From Deltaproteobacteria bacterium (GTDB lineage: Bacteria; UBA10199; SPLOWO2-01-44-7), in NCBI GenBank assembly GCA_030688705.1, contig JAUYJH010000087.1, positions 1-15,688 on the forward strand: a stretch of DNA of 15,688 nucleotides. Reading direction: 5' to 3'. Of the stretch, positions 5,861-12,934 are shown piece by piece. The notes below the pieces were generated by a model. It was not told where the DNA came from. It saw only the letters and a list, made by a program, of their open reading frames with translations, and made no database searches. A program made the translations under genes and the position numbers. Each line of letters opens with the position of its first letter. Position 1 is the first letter of the stretch.

Positions 5861-5889
5861 ATTATGCAAACAGCATGCCACAATGTCAA
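5861..5889 (-). promoter_or_regulatory. Sigma-70 promoter of gyrA-ndk with a very short leader
   Basis: Minus strand: perfect TTGACA (5884-5889), 17-base spacer, CATAAT (5861-5866), then 11 bases (CCCCTGCCATT) to the ATG at 5849. Transcription would begin about 4-6 bases before the start codon, so there is no room for a Shine-Dalgarno. The discriminator is C-rich. Confidence 0.7.
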
Positions 5890-5965
5890 CCCCGATCTCT
5901 GCTTTTTTCATTCTCGGTTTGCAGTCTGCATGGTCATTTTTTTCACGTCACGCTTGAGTTTATGG

Positions 5966-5995
5966 TTGACGCTCTCTTTAACACTGCGCTAGGTT
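5966..5995 (+). promoter_or_regulatory. Candidate promoter of the HU gene
   Basis: TTGACG (5966-5971) is followed after 17-18 bases by CTAGGT/TAGGTT (5989-5995). The -35 is good and the -10 weak. It would give a leader of about 55 nt with a proper ribosome binding site, divergent from the gyrA promoter in the 210-bp shared intergenic region. No other element is recognised there. Confidence 0.4.
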
Positions 5996-6059
5996 GGCCT
6001 TGCGATCATGTCGACAACAAAAATCGGCAAATCTAAATCGCCTTAAGGGGGTGACTATC

Positions 6060-6332
6060 ATGACAAAAGCAGAACTCGTTTCCTACATTGCCAAGGACTG
6101 CAAATGCTCCAAAGCTCTGGCGGAAAAAGTACTCAACGCAACGACGCACAACGTGGCAAAGTGTCTTCGCAAAAATGACAAGATCACTTTGACCGGCTTT
6201 GGCACATTTTATGCCGCCAAAAGAAAAGGCCGCATCGGCCGCAACCCTCAAACGGGCGCGCAAATCAACATTAAACCGCGCCGCGTTCCCCGTTTCAAAG
6301 CGGGCAAGCAGCTTAAGGATTGGGTTGTATAA
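6060..6332 (+). CDS. hup: HU-family nucleoid protein
   Basis: The protein is 90 residues, the family's exact size. It starts at MTKAELVSYIAKD because an AAGGGGGTGA ribosome binding site lies just upstream; the in-frame ATG at 5994 would add an unrelated 22-residue leader. HU dimers bend and compact DNA. Seen: the helical N-terminal half (ELVSYIAKDCKCSKALAEKVL), the LTGFGTF turn (44-50) and the DNA-intercalating beta arm GRNPQTGAQINIKPRRVPRF with Pro63, ending in FKAGKQLKDWV. Three cysteines in the N-terminal half (14, 16, 35) are uncommon in HU. It is divergently transcribed from gyrA and followed by a strong terminator. HU versus IHF: the sequence reads as HU. The symbol is generic. Confidence 0.95.
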   Translation: MTKAELVSYIAKDCKCSKALAEKVLNATTHNVAKCLRKNDKITLTGFGTFYAAKRKGRIGRNPQTGAQINIKPRRVPRFKAGKQLKDWVV

Positions 6333-6352
6333 GGAAGGTGACAGGGAGTTTA

Positions 6353-6397
6353 AAAAAAGCCTTTTGAGAATGCACATCGCGCTCAAAAGGCTTTTTT
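6353..6397. terminator. Bidirectional rho-independent terminator between hup and pdxH-like
   Basis: The stem AAAAAAGCCTTTTGAG (to 6368) pairs with CTCAAAAGGCTTTTTT (6382-6397) across a 13-base loop. There is a T-run on each strand at the outer edge. It lies between the hup stop (6332) and the convergent pdxH-like stop (6409). Confidence 0.9.
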
Positions 6398-6408
6398 GTT
6401 TTTGGGGG

Positions 6409-6993
6409 TCATGGGGCCAAAACCGTCTTTGCCCAAGCATCCCCTTTTTTTTCGTAGAGATACCGCTCATTCAGCCGGCTCTTTTTTTGGTGCAAAAATT
6501 CCACTTCATAAGGATGAAAAACGTAACCGATATAAAATTTGGCGCGGGGGATGTTCTTTTCCCCTTTCCACTTTCCCTGCATCTCCTTGAATTTACCGAC
6601 AAGAAATTGGTAAGAGGGAAGGACCACCGACTGGTGAAAACCGAGATGGTACATGATTTTCGCGTCTCTCGCCCTCAAGCTCCAAAGAAGATCGAGAAGC
6701 CCCTCGTCCATTTCTTCCACCGTGCACCGCATCCGCACCTGCAGAAAAAGGGTGGGCCAAAAATTTGAAAATTCAACGTCGTTGCAATGGGCAAGATGGG
6801 CGTTTTTTTTGCCGCCGGCCCGGGTGACAAAACCGATCTCTCCATGGCGAAACGTCTTGAGAAAAACAGTCCGGACATGGGGTTTGCCGCCGGCATCCAC
6901 GGTGGCCAGACTAATGGTGTCGGCGACGGGATCGTTTTTTTCCACCGCTTGCTTCCAATAATGATGGAATAGCTTCAGGGGATCATTTTTCAT
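6409..6993 (-). CDS. Pyridoxamine 5'-phosphate oxidase family protein (PdxH-like)
   Basis: 194 residues from the ATG at 6993. This start overlaps the tatD stop as ATGA; any longer frame would read through tatD. The order of blocks follows PdxH: DPLKLFHHYWKQAVEK (4-19), SLATVDAGGKPHVRTVFLK (28-46, FMN-site strand), a GFVTRAGGKK turn, NFWPTLFLQVRM (78-88) and a C-terminal YIGYVFHPYEVEF...SRLNER...W...VLAP that mirrors the PdxH ending. PdxH oxidises pyridoxine or pyridoxamine phosphate to PLP with FMN. Two departures stand out: the usual RLHDR is RLNER (Asn175 for the active-site His), and the usual SQ.GAWAS.QS block is replaced by ARDAKIMYHLGFHQSVV. It may be a divergent PdxH or a related flavin enzyme. 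Confidence 0.65.
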   Translation of the reverse strand: MKNDPLKLFHHYWKQAVEKNDPVADTISLATVDAGGKPHVRTVFLKTFRHGEIGFVTRAGGKKNAHLAHCNDVEFSNFWPTLFLQVRMRCTVEEMDEGLLDLLWSLRARDAKIMYHLGFHQSVVLPSYQFLVGKFKEMQGKWKGEKNIPRAKFYIGYVFHPYEVEFLHQKKSRLNERYLYEKKGDAWAKTVLAP

Positions 6994-7763
6994 AAAAACA
7001 GTTTTTTTGCATTTTCCGATGTCTTTGCCGCTATCTCTTCTTTGGGCAAATTCCGGATTTCCGCGATTTTTTCCCCGACAAGGGCCACAAAGGCCGGCTC
7101 GTTTCTTTTGCCCCGATTGGGAACCGGCGCCAGAAAAGGGGCGTCGGTTTCGATCAGCAGGCAATCCAGGGGCATTTGTGCCACCACTTCCGCCAAATTC
7201 TGCGATTTTTTGAAGGTCACGATGCCCGAAATCGAAATGTAAAATCCCAAATCGACAACTTCTTTCGCCTCGGCCAGGGTGCCGCCAAAACAGTGAAAAA
7301 CGCCCCCTTTTTTGAGAGGCAAAAATTCTTTTACGATGCGAACAGTGTCTATCCAGGCCTCGCGGCTGTGTATGGAAACCGGCAAATCAAGTTCTTTGGC
7401 CAGCGCCAGTTGTTCTCTAAAGCGTTTCTGCTGCACGTCGCGGGGGCTGTGATCGTAGTGGTAATCAAGACCAATCTCGCCGATCGCCACCACTTTTTCA
7501 TGGCGCGTCCAGTCTTTGAGTTTGTCCAGATAAGCGCCGGCATCATCCACTTTGGAGGCATCGTGCGGATGTATGCCAACGACGGCGAAAGCATCCGGAT
7601 GCTGATCGGCCACCTTCAGCGCGAAGGCATTTTTTTCAAGGCCGTCTCCGGCGCCGATCACAATAAACGCCTCGACCCCCGCCTCACGCCCCCGTTGAAA
7701 AACGGCATCGCGATCGGCATCGTATTCTGCGCCCGCCAAATGACAATGGGTATCGATCCACAT
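6990..7763 (-). CDS. tatD: TatD-family metal-dependent hydrolase/DNase
   Basis: 257 residues, typical TatD length. All hallmark residues of the amidohydrolase-fold site are present: DTHCHL (His6, His8), GIHPHD (63-68), GEIGLDY (95-101, Glu96), HSR (132-134), FHCFGG (156-161, His157) and ETDAPFLAP (205-213, Asp207). Family members are two-metal 3'-5' exonucleases acting in DNA repair or RNA quality control; some orthologues are called YcfH/YabD. The stop codon overlaps the downstream pdxH-like ATG by four bases, so translation is probably coupled. No ribosome binding site is evident before the ATG. The spacer upstream holds an octamer tandem repeat. The precise substrate cannot be told from sequence. 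Confidence 0.92.
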   Translation of the reverse strand: MWIDTHCHLAGAEYDADRDAVFQRGREAGVEAFIVIGAGDGLEKNAFALKVADQHPDAFAVVGIHPHDASKVDDAGAYLDKLKDWTRHEKVVAIGEIGLDYHYDHSPRDVQQKRFREQLALAKELDLPVSIHSREAWIDTVRIVKEFLPLKKGGVFHCFGGTLAEAKEVVDLGFYISISGIVTFKKSQNLAEVVAQMPLDCLLIETDAPFLAPVPNRGKRNEPAFVALVGEKIAEIRNLPKEEIAAKTSENAKKLFL

Positions 7764-7782
7764 TTTTAGTACACTGGTAGCT

Positions 7783-7806
7783 GGTACGACAGTACGACGG
7801 TACGAC
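7783..7806. repeat. Octamer tandem repeat (RGTACGAC-type, three units)
   Basis: GGTACGAC, AGTACGAC and GGTACGAC follow head to tail, then GGT. The array occupies over half of the 45-bp spacer between the TPR gene and tatD. CTGGTAGCTGG just to the left looks like a degenerate further unit. Confidence 0.75.
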
Positions 7807-7808
7807 GG

Positions 7809-8456
7809 TTATTCCTGTTCAAACGCATTTAGCATTTTTTGAAAAGAGTCGGTGAAGGACTCCTCTTTTCTCCCTTTGGCAAAGGTCAAGGCCTTATTCA
7901 TAAACCGGAAGCAGGCGTCCTCGCCCCAGTCTCTTTTGAGAAGCATTTCAACCAGAGTAAAATCGATATTTTTTGATGTGACAAAACCCTCAAAATCATT
8001 TCCCCATGATTTTTCCAGCATCGCCGCCGCCTTCTTTTTTTCTCCTTTCAAACAATGCGCCAAACCCATTGTAATATAGGCTTGGTGCGTAAAAACCGGA
8101 TTGTTCGGAAGGATTTCCAACACTTTTTTGGCTTTTTTGATCGCCTGATCGTATTCGGCAAACTGTTCGATCAAAAAACGGGCCGAAATAATTTTTAACG
8201 CCGGATCTTTTGGAAGCAGTTTTTCCGCCCGCGTATAGTGGCGCCACGCGGTTTTGGGGTCTCCCCTCACTTTATAAAGGACTCCCAAAACGGAGTGATA
8301 CAGGGCGTCGGCCGCCGAGTCCTGCGTTCTGGACATCATCCCCAAAAGCAATTTTTCGGCATCCTCAAACTGTTTTAATTTGATCAATTCAAAGGCGCGA
8401 TAACAGACATCGCTTGGATTAACGGCAGGGTCCGGTTTCTGATTTGGGTCGATCAT
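7809..8456 (-). CDS. TPR-repeat protein of unknown function
   Basis: 215 residues, mostly helical, with tetratricopeptide-like pairs: ~17-50 (CYRAFELIKLKQFEDAEKLL), ~50-84 (ADALYHSVLGVLYKVRGDPK then AWRHYTRAEKLLPKDP), ~85-121 (EYDQAIKKAKKVLEILPNNP) and ~122-150 (THQAYITMGLAHCLKGEKKK). There is no signal peptide or membrane segment, so it is probably a cytosolic scaffold. The N-terminus MIDPNQKPDPAVNP is low-complexity and Pro-rich. No Shine-Dalgarno is visible, and the region just upstream is a palindromic repeat (8479-8560). It sits 45 bp before tatD in the same direction. TPR architecture is clear, but the partner or process is unknown. Confidence 0.75.
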   Translation of the reverse strand: MIDPNQKPDPAVNPSDVCYRAFELIKLKQFEDAEKLLLGMMSRTQDSAADALYHSVLGVLYKVRGDPKTAWRHYTRAEKLLPKDPALKIISARFLIEQFAEYDQAIKKAKKVLEILPNNPVFTHQAYITMGLAHCLKGEKKKAAAMLEKSWGNDFEGFVTSKNIDFTLVEMLLKRDWGEDACFRFMNKALTFAKGRKEESFTDSFQKMLNAFEQE

Positions 8457-8478
8457 AATATTATCCAGTCATTGCAAC

Positions 8479-8560
8479 TGTGTCATTGCGAGGAGCCGAA
8501 GGCGACGTGGCAATCTGCAAAAATACCGGGAGATTGCTTCGCTGCGCTCGCAATGACACA
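8479..8560. repeat. Complete palindromic repeat, family B
   Basis: The outer arms TGTGTCATTGCGAG (8479-8492) and CTCGCAATGACACA (8547-8560) are perfect inverted repeats. Inner CAATCT (8511-8516) and AGATTG (8531-8536) continue the pairing. It separates the phosphatase gene stop (8565) from the TPR gene and fills most of that 108-bp spacer. Relatives are at 2183-2234 and 15536-15615. No target duplication is seen. Confidence 0.85.
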
Positions 8561-8564
8561 CGTC

Positions 8565-9353
8565 TCACTTCTCATGATGACAACCTAAAATCTCCAGCAT
8601 CTCCTCATGTATCAAACCGTTGCTCGCCACGATTTCATCGCCGAAAATATCGAGCGGTTTGCCGTCGAACAGGGAGAGTTGGCCTCCGGCTTCTTTTATA
8701 ATCACCGCCCCCGCGGCAATGTCCCACGGCTTCAAAAAAAGTTCCCAAAAGCCGTCATAGCGCCCGCAGGCAATGTAACACATATCGACCGAGGCGACCC
8801 CGTCGCGGCGGATGGCATGGCATTTTTTTATGAAATCATTGAAATGGTTGATATTGTTAAGGCGTGTTTCATTCACATTATAGGCAAAACCGGTGGAGAT
8901 CATGGAACCCTCAATCGTCTTGTTTTGGGTGACGCGGATCGGTTTGTCGTTCAGCATCGCCCCGCCCCCGTGTTCGGCGACAAACATTTCGTTGCGGTTC
9001 GGCTCATAAACCACCCCGACCACCGGCTTGCTTTTGTGGAGAAGACCGATCGAAACGGAAAAAAGGGGATAGCCGTGGGCGTAATTGACAGTGCCATCCA
9101 GCGGATCGACAATCCAGAGCCATTCTGAATCTTTTTTAATATCAGTCCCTTCTTCGGCCAGAATGTCGTGGGACGGAAATTTGTCTTTGAGAAAATTGAC
9201 AATCAGCTTTTCGCAAGCCTTGTCGACTTGCGTGACAATATTGAAACGGTTCCCCTTATATTCAATTTTTTTGGCTTTATTGAGGCCGTCAAGTTGCAAC
9301 TCCCCCGCTTCTCTCGCAATCTCCACCGCGGCATTGAGATAATCTCTTATCAT
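8565..9353 (-). CDS. Inositol-monophosphatase family protein (SuhB-like)
   Basis: 262 residues, normal length. The three Mg-binding elements are intact: the AEEG loop (66-69), WIVDPLDGTVNY (80-91, with Asp83, Asp86 and Thr88), and KPWDIAAGAVIIKEAGG (208-224, Asp211). NIVTQVDKACE near residue 38 and GRYDGFWE near 197 also match the family. The enzymes hydrolyse inositol-1-phosphate or related sugar and nucleotide phosphates; in E. coli, SuhB also takes part in rRNA transcription antitermination. That is worth recalling here because the upstream genes are ribosomal, but it is not shown by the sequence. It starts 16 bp after comF. No strong ribosome binding site (AGG about 13 bases upstream). 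The exact substrate is unresolved. Confidence 0.9.
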   Translation of the reverse strand: MIRDYLNAAVEIAREAGELQLDGLNKAKKIEYKGNRFNIVTQVDKACEKLIVNFLKDKFPSHDILAEEGTDIKKDSEWLWIVDPLDGTVNYAHGYPLFSVSIGLLHKSKPVVGVVYEPNRNEMFVAEHGGGAMLNDKPIRVTQNKTIEGSMISTGFAYNVNETRLNNINHFNDFIKKCHAIRRDGVASVDMCYIACGRYDGFWELFLKPWDIAAGAVIIKEAGGQLSLFDGKPLDIFGDEIVASNGLIHEEMLEILGCHHEK

Positions 9354-9369
9354 GAGTTTGGCAAACCTA

Positions 9370-10011
9370 TCACAATGCTCTCGCGAGGGTCAACACTGCG
9401 ACGGTTTTGGCCTTGGCATTTTTGAGCACCTTGGCGCATTCGTTGGCGGTGGAACCGGTGGTCAGGACATCATCGATTAAAAGAAGGTTTTTTCCGTTAA
9501 TTTGCCGAAGAGCGTTTTTTGAAAGACCAAAAACATCTTTAATGTTTTGCAGTCTTTCTTCCCCGTCCATCTTCGCCTGCGGCTTTGTATGTTTTGTCTT
9601 TTTTAAGGCATGCACTAGGGCAAGCCCCGTTTTTTTGGTGATTTGATCGGCCAACAGATGGGCCGGGTTAAAACCGCGCATCCATTGCCGGCGCCAATGA
9701 AGAGGGACATAGGTGATCGCATCATATCGTTCCCACTCAAGCTCCAATTGGAATAGAAGCGCCCCCATCGATGGAACAAAATGAAATTGTCGATAATATT
9801 TATATTGATGCACCCAATCCAAGACATCCCCCTCATAAGCCAATGCGGAGTAGGCGTTTTCAAAATATTGCTTTTTGAGACGGGGAAGATGGGCGGGTGT
9901 TTTTAAAAAATTCAAACCGGAGTGGCAGCGGGCGCAAATTTGCGGCGGACCTTTGCTTTCGAGCCATGCTTCACAGCCGATACAGCGGTTGGGAAAGAGG
10001 AGAGAAAGCAT
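9370..10011 (-). CDS. comF: ComF-family phosphoribosyltransferase-like protein
   Basis: 213 residues. An N-terminal zinc-finger-like pair, Cys10/Cys13 (NRCIGC) and Cys26/Cys29 (CARC), is followed by the ComF-specific YVPLHWRRQWMRGFNPAHLLA (101-121). The type I PRTase PRPP loop LLLIDDVLTTGST (176-188) lies near the C-terminus. Family members are linked to DNA uptake (B. subtilis ComFC, also reported to bind PRPP), yet most carriers are not known to be competent; no other competence gene is visible here. The start codon lies inside the right base of a perfect 51-nt palindrome that also covers the gpmI stop, so its initiation region would be sequestered in mRNA. GAGGAG about 11 bases upstream is a candidate ribosome binding site, also in the stem. 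Confidence 0.9.
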   Translation of the reverse strand: MLSLLFPNRCIGCEAWLESKGPPQICARCHSGLNFLKTPAHLPRLKKQYFENAYSALAYEGDVLDWVHQYKYYRQFHFVPSMGALLFQLELEWERYDAITYVPLHWRRQWMRGFNPAHLLADQITKKTGLALVHALKKTKHTKPQAKMDGEERLQNIKDVFGLSKNALRQINGKNLLLIDDVLTTGSTANECAKVLKNAKAKTVAVLTLARAL

Positions 10012-10058
10012 AAGGTGCCAGGCTCCTCGTGACTCACGAGGAGCCTGGCACCTTATGC
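10008..10058. repeat. Perfect 51-nt palindrome at the gpmI/comF junction
   Basis: Two 25-base arms, GCATAAGGTGCCAGGCTCCT onward (10008-10032) and its exact complement (10034-10058), are separated by one base. The gpmI stop codon (10053-10055) is in one arm and the comF ATG (10009-10011) in the other. No T-run follows in the direction of transcription, so it is not an ordinary terminator. Confidence 0.9.
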
Positions 10059-11561
10059 AACCAACGATTGACCGGTCATCTCTGTTGGCTTTTTAATTCC
10101 CAATAATTGCAGCATCGTGGGGGCAATGTCGCAAAGCTTGCCGCCATCCCTAAGAGGCCATTGTTTTTTTTCCGGCGTCACCAAAACGAGCGGCACTTTG
10201 TTGAGCGTATGCGAGGTATGCGGCAAGCCCTTTTCATCGGCCATACATTCGGCGTTGCCGTGATCGGCGGTGACAATGGCACTGCCACCAACGCCGGCCA
10301 GTTTGCACAAAACCTCTCCCAAGGATTTGTCTGCCGTCTCCACAGCCTTAATCGTCGCGTCCAAACGACCGCTGTGCCCTACCATATCGGGATTGGCAAA
10401 GTTGATGATCATACAGTCGTACTTTTTGGAATCGAGGCGCTGTAAAATTTCTTGTGTTACCTCTTTGGCCGACATTTCGGGCTTTAAATCATAGGTCGCC
10501 ACCTCTCTTGGGCTTGGAACCAAGGCTCTCTCTTCACCGGCAAATTCAATCTCCTGGCCGCCGTTAAAAAAATAAGTAACGTGGGCATATTTTTCGGTCT
10601 CGGCGATGCGAAATTGTTTTAAATTATTTTTACTCGCCACTTCGCCAAAAACATTGTCCAAATTTTGCGGGGCAAACACGACCGGATAGGCATCGCTCTT
10701 TTCATAGCGGGTCATGGTGACATAGGCTGATAATTTCGGCCCTTTTTGCAAGGCGTTTGTCAACTGCCGCGCCCGATCGGCCCGATAATTGAAGAATAAA
10801 ACGGCATCGTTATCCCGAATCGTCGCAACGGGCTTGCCCTCTTTTACAATCACCGTCGGCAAAATAAATTCATCGGTTGTTTTGTTGGCATACGATTTTT
10901 GCACCGCCTCCAAGGCCGAAAGAGCCCTTTCCCCTTCTCCCAAAACCAGCGCATTATAGGCCAAGCCGGTTCTCTCCCACCGTTTGTCGCGATCCATGGC
11001 GTAATAGCGGCCGATCACCGTGGCAATGGCGGCATTACCGACGGCGGCGATTTTTTCCTCCAGCTTTTTGATGTAATTTTCGCCCGCGTGCGGCGGCGTG
11101 TCGCGGCCGTCCATAAAACAATGGACAAAAACTTTTTGAATTTTCTCCGCTTTGGCAAAATCGAGCAGGGCAAAAAGATGATCAACGTGGCTGTGGACGC
11201 CGCCGTCGGACAAAAGGCCCATCAAGTGCAAAGCCCCCCCTGATTTTTTAACGGTGGCGGCCAGATTTTTCAAAACGGGATTCGCAAAAAAACTTTTATC
11301 TTCGATGGCGGCATTGATCCGCGTTAAATCCTGATAAACAATCCGCCCGGCGCCGATATTCATGTGCCCCACTTCGGAATTGCCGATGGTTTTAGCGGGC
11401 AACCCCACCGCCTGCGCGCTCGCATCGAGCAAAGTCATCGGATAGTCTTGCACCAGTTTGTCCCAAACAGGGGTGCGGGCCAAGGCAACGGCGTTATTCT
11501 CTTTTTTTTCAGAATAGCCCCAACCATCAAGGACGATCAGTAAAAGCGGTCTATGGTTCAT
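10053..11561 (-). CDS. gpmI: 2,3-bisphosphoglycerate-independent phosphoglycerate mutase
   Basis: 502 residues, standard length. The glycolytic/gluconeogenic enzyme interconverts 3- and 2-phosphoglycerate through a phosphoserine, using two Mn ions. Seen: LLIVLDGWG (7-15) with metal-binding Asp12; TIGNSEVGHMNIGAGR (58-73), with Ser62 as phosphoacceptor; the transferase-domain blocks VFVHCFMDGRDTPP and IATVIGRYYAMDRDKRWER; RADRARQ; and the C-terminal phosphatase-type metal sites NFANPDMVGHSG, VTADHGNAE and HTSHT. The ATG overlaps the rsfS stop (ATGA), indicating coupling. The last Ala codon and stop lie in the 51-nt palindrome. This glycolytic gene sits within the obg-rsfS group. Confidence 0.97.
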   Translation of the reverse strand: MNHRPLLLIVLDGWGYSEKKENNAVALARTPVWDKLVQDYPMTLLDASAQAVGLPAKTIGNSEVGHMNIGAGRIVYQDLTRINAAIEDKSFFANPVLKNLAATVKKSGGALHLMGLLSDGGVHSHVDHLFALLDFAKAEKIQKVFVHCFMDGRDTPPHAGENYIKKLEEKIAAVGNAAIATVIGRYYAMDRDKRWERTGLAYNALVLGEGERALSALEAVQKSYANKTTDEFILPTVIVKEGKPVATIRDNDAVLFFNYRADRARQLTNALQKGPKLSAYVTMTRYEKSDAYPVVFAPQNLDNVFGEVASKNNLKQFRIAETEKYAHVTYFFNGGQEIEFAGEERALVPSPREVATYDLKPEMSAKEVTQEILQRLDSKKYDCMIINFANPDMVGHSGRLDATIKAVETADKSLGEVLCKLAGVGGSAIVTADHGNAECMADEKGLPHTSHTLNKVPLVLVTPEKKQWPLRDGGKLCDIAPTMLQLLGIKKPTEMTGQSLVA

Positions 11562-11908
11562 AAAATTAACCTCGGGGCATCGGCCCAGAGTTTTTCGAGA
11601 TTATAAAAAGGGCGAACTTCGTTATAAAAAATATGGGCCACAATATCTCCATAATCGACCAACACCCATTGCCCCTGGCTGTAGCCTTCCATCCCCAACG
11701 GCAATCTCCCTTTTGCTTTCAGGTTTTTGGCAATGGAATCGGCAATCGCCCTTACTTGCGTGTCGGACTTTCCCGAGCAGATAATAAAATAATCGGTGAA
11801 GCTGGTCAGCGATGTTAAATCCAAAATTTGAAGATCGACGGCCTGAACATCATCCGCCGCTTTTGCCGCCAGTGTCGCCAATTGTTTCGGTGTCATGTGT
11901 GTTGGCAT
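11558..11908 (-). CDS. rsfS: Ribosomal silencing factor RsfS
   Basis: 116 residues from the first ATG. RsfS/Iojap binds ribosomal protein L14 (uL14) on the 50S subunit and blocks joining with 30S during starvation. Typical features: DVQAVDLQILDLTSLTSFTDYFIICSGKS (~20-48), TQVRAIADSI, EGYSQGQWVLVDYGDIVAHIF (74-94) and the terminal YNLEKLWADAPRL. Two starts are possible. The ATG at 11908 overlaps obgE by 16 bases. The ATG four codons later (11896) overlaps the obgE TGA as ATGA, the same arrangement as at the rsfS-gpmI junction, and gives MTPKQLATLA. The second looks more natural; neither has a clear ribosome binding site. Confidence 0.95.
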   Translation of the reverse strand: MPTHMTPKQLATLAAKAADDVQAVDLQILDLTSLTSFTDYFIICSGKSDTQVRAIADSIAKNLKAKGRLPLGMEGYSQGQWVLVDYGDIVAHIFYNEVRPFYNLEKLWADAPRLIL

Positions 11909-12876
11909 AAGCAGGACCAGACTTTCTCCAATAACGGTTTAAGACCTTCTCGTTTGGCGGCGGAAACGGTGAAAACCTCTTTCCCTATTTTGGCCGCTTT
12001 TCCCTTCACTTCAGAAATATCCATCTTAGTCAAAACAATAATTTCCGGCTTGTGCAGCAAATCGGGACTAAAGGCCTTCAATTCGGCGCGCAATGTTTTA
12101 TAGGCCTTCAGAGGATCTTCGTGTAACGGGCCGTGAATATCGATAAGGTGCAACAATACTTTTGTCCGCTCGATATGTTTCAGAAATTGAATCCCCATTC
12201 CGGCCCCTTGATGAGCCCCTTCTATCAAGCCCGGAATATCGGCCACCACAAAACTCCGTTCGTCGCCCAGCTCCACAACACCCAGATGCGGCACCTTGGT
12301 GGTAAAAGGATAATCGGCAATTTTGGGGCGGGCGTTGGAGATGGCGGAAATAAGCGTCGATTTGCCGGCGTTTGGAAAACCGATGAGGCCCACATCGGCC
12401 AAAAGTTTGAGTTCCAGCTTGATTGTTTTTTCTTCGCCCGGCTTTCCCTCTTCTGCTTTTCGCGGCGCCTGATTGGTGCTGGTCGCGAAACGGGCGTTCC
12501 CTTTCCCCCCCCTCCCCCCTTTTGCCACAATAAATTCTTCATCCGGTTTTGTCATGTCAGCCAATACTTTGCCCGACGCGGCATCTTTTATCAGCGTTCC
12601 TACCGGAACCACGATCACGGCATCTTCCCCTCTTCTGCCAAACATTTTTTTCCCCATGCCGTTCGTTCCGGAATCGGCTTTAAATTCTTTCCGATAGCGA
12701 ACGTCCATGAGAGTCGTGAGTCCCGTGCGGGCGCGCACGATGCAATGGCCGCCATGGCCGCCGTCGCCGCCGTCGGGGCCGCCGCGCGGGACATATTTTT
12801 CCCTTCGGAAACTGATACAGCCGTTTCCGCCGTCGCCGGCTTTTACATGAATGATGGCTTCATCGATAAATTTCAT
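11893..12876 (-). CDS. obgE: GTPase Obg/CgtA (50S assembly)
   Basis: 327 residues. The glycine-rich Obg fold occupies 1-158 (KAGDGGNGCISFRREKYVP, RGGPDGGDGGHGG, KGGRGGKGNARFATSTN). The G domain follows: P-loop GFPNAGKST (166-174), switch I YPFTT (189-193), DIPGLIEGAHQG (213-224), G4 TKMD (283-286; Thr instead of the commoner Asn) and G5 VSAA (304-307). The protein ends soon after the G domain, so the variable C-terminal OCT domain is absent, as in many bacteria. Obg binds pre-50S particles and is essential in most species. There is no Shine-Dalgarno: the ATG is preceded by GGGCCATAATTT. A heptamer repeat lies 12 bases upstream. It follows rpmA in the conserved rplU-rpmA-obg order. Confidence 0.97.
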   Translation of the reverse strand: MKFIDEAIIHVKAGDGGNGCISFRREKYVPRGGPDGGDGGHGGHCIVRARTGLTTLMDVRYRKEFKADSGTNGMGKKMFGRRGEDAVIVVPVGTLIKDAASGKVLADMTKPDEEFIVAKGGRGGKGNARFATSTNQAPRKAEEGKPGEEKTIKLELKLLADVGLIGFPNAGKSTLISAISNARPKIADYPFTTKVPHLGVVELGDERSFVVADIPGLIEGAHQGAGMGIQFLKHIERTKVLLHLIDIHGPLHEDPLKAYKTLRAELKAFSPDLLHKPEIIVLTKMDISEVKGKAAKIGKEVFTVSAAKREGLKPLLEKVWSCLCQHT

Positions 12877-12888
12877 AAATTATGGCCC

Positions 12889-12916
12889 GAAGACAGAAGA
12901 CCGAGGACCGAAGACC
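12889..12916. repeat. Heptamer tandem repeat, copy 2 (four units)
   Basis: GAAGACA, GAAGACC, GAGGACC and GAAGACC run head to tail, followed by an A-run. They lie in the 58-bp spacer between rpmA and obgE. Confidence 0.85.
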
Positions 12917-12934
12917 AAAAAACAGGATATAAAA

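Noticed and set aside
5994..6059. N-terminal extension of HU from an upstream ATG
   Set aside because: The extra 22 residues have no counterpart in HU proteins, and a good ribosome binding site sits before the ATG at 6060.
8454..8486. Promoter-like ATGACA-17-TAATAT, with the -35 supplied by the end of the family B repeat, before the TPR gene
   Set aside because: The -10 ends one base before the ATG, so transcription would start inside the gene and lose the start codon, and no good downstream start exists.
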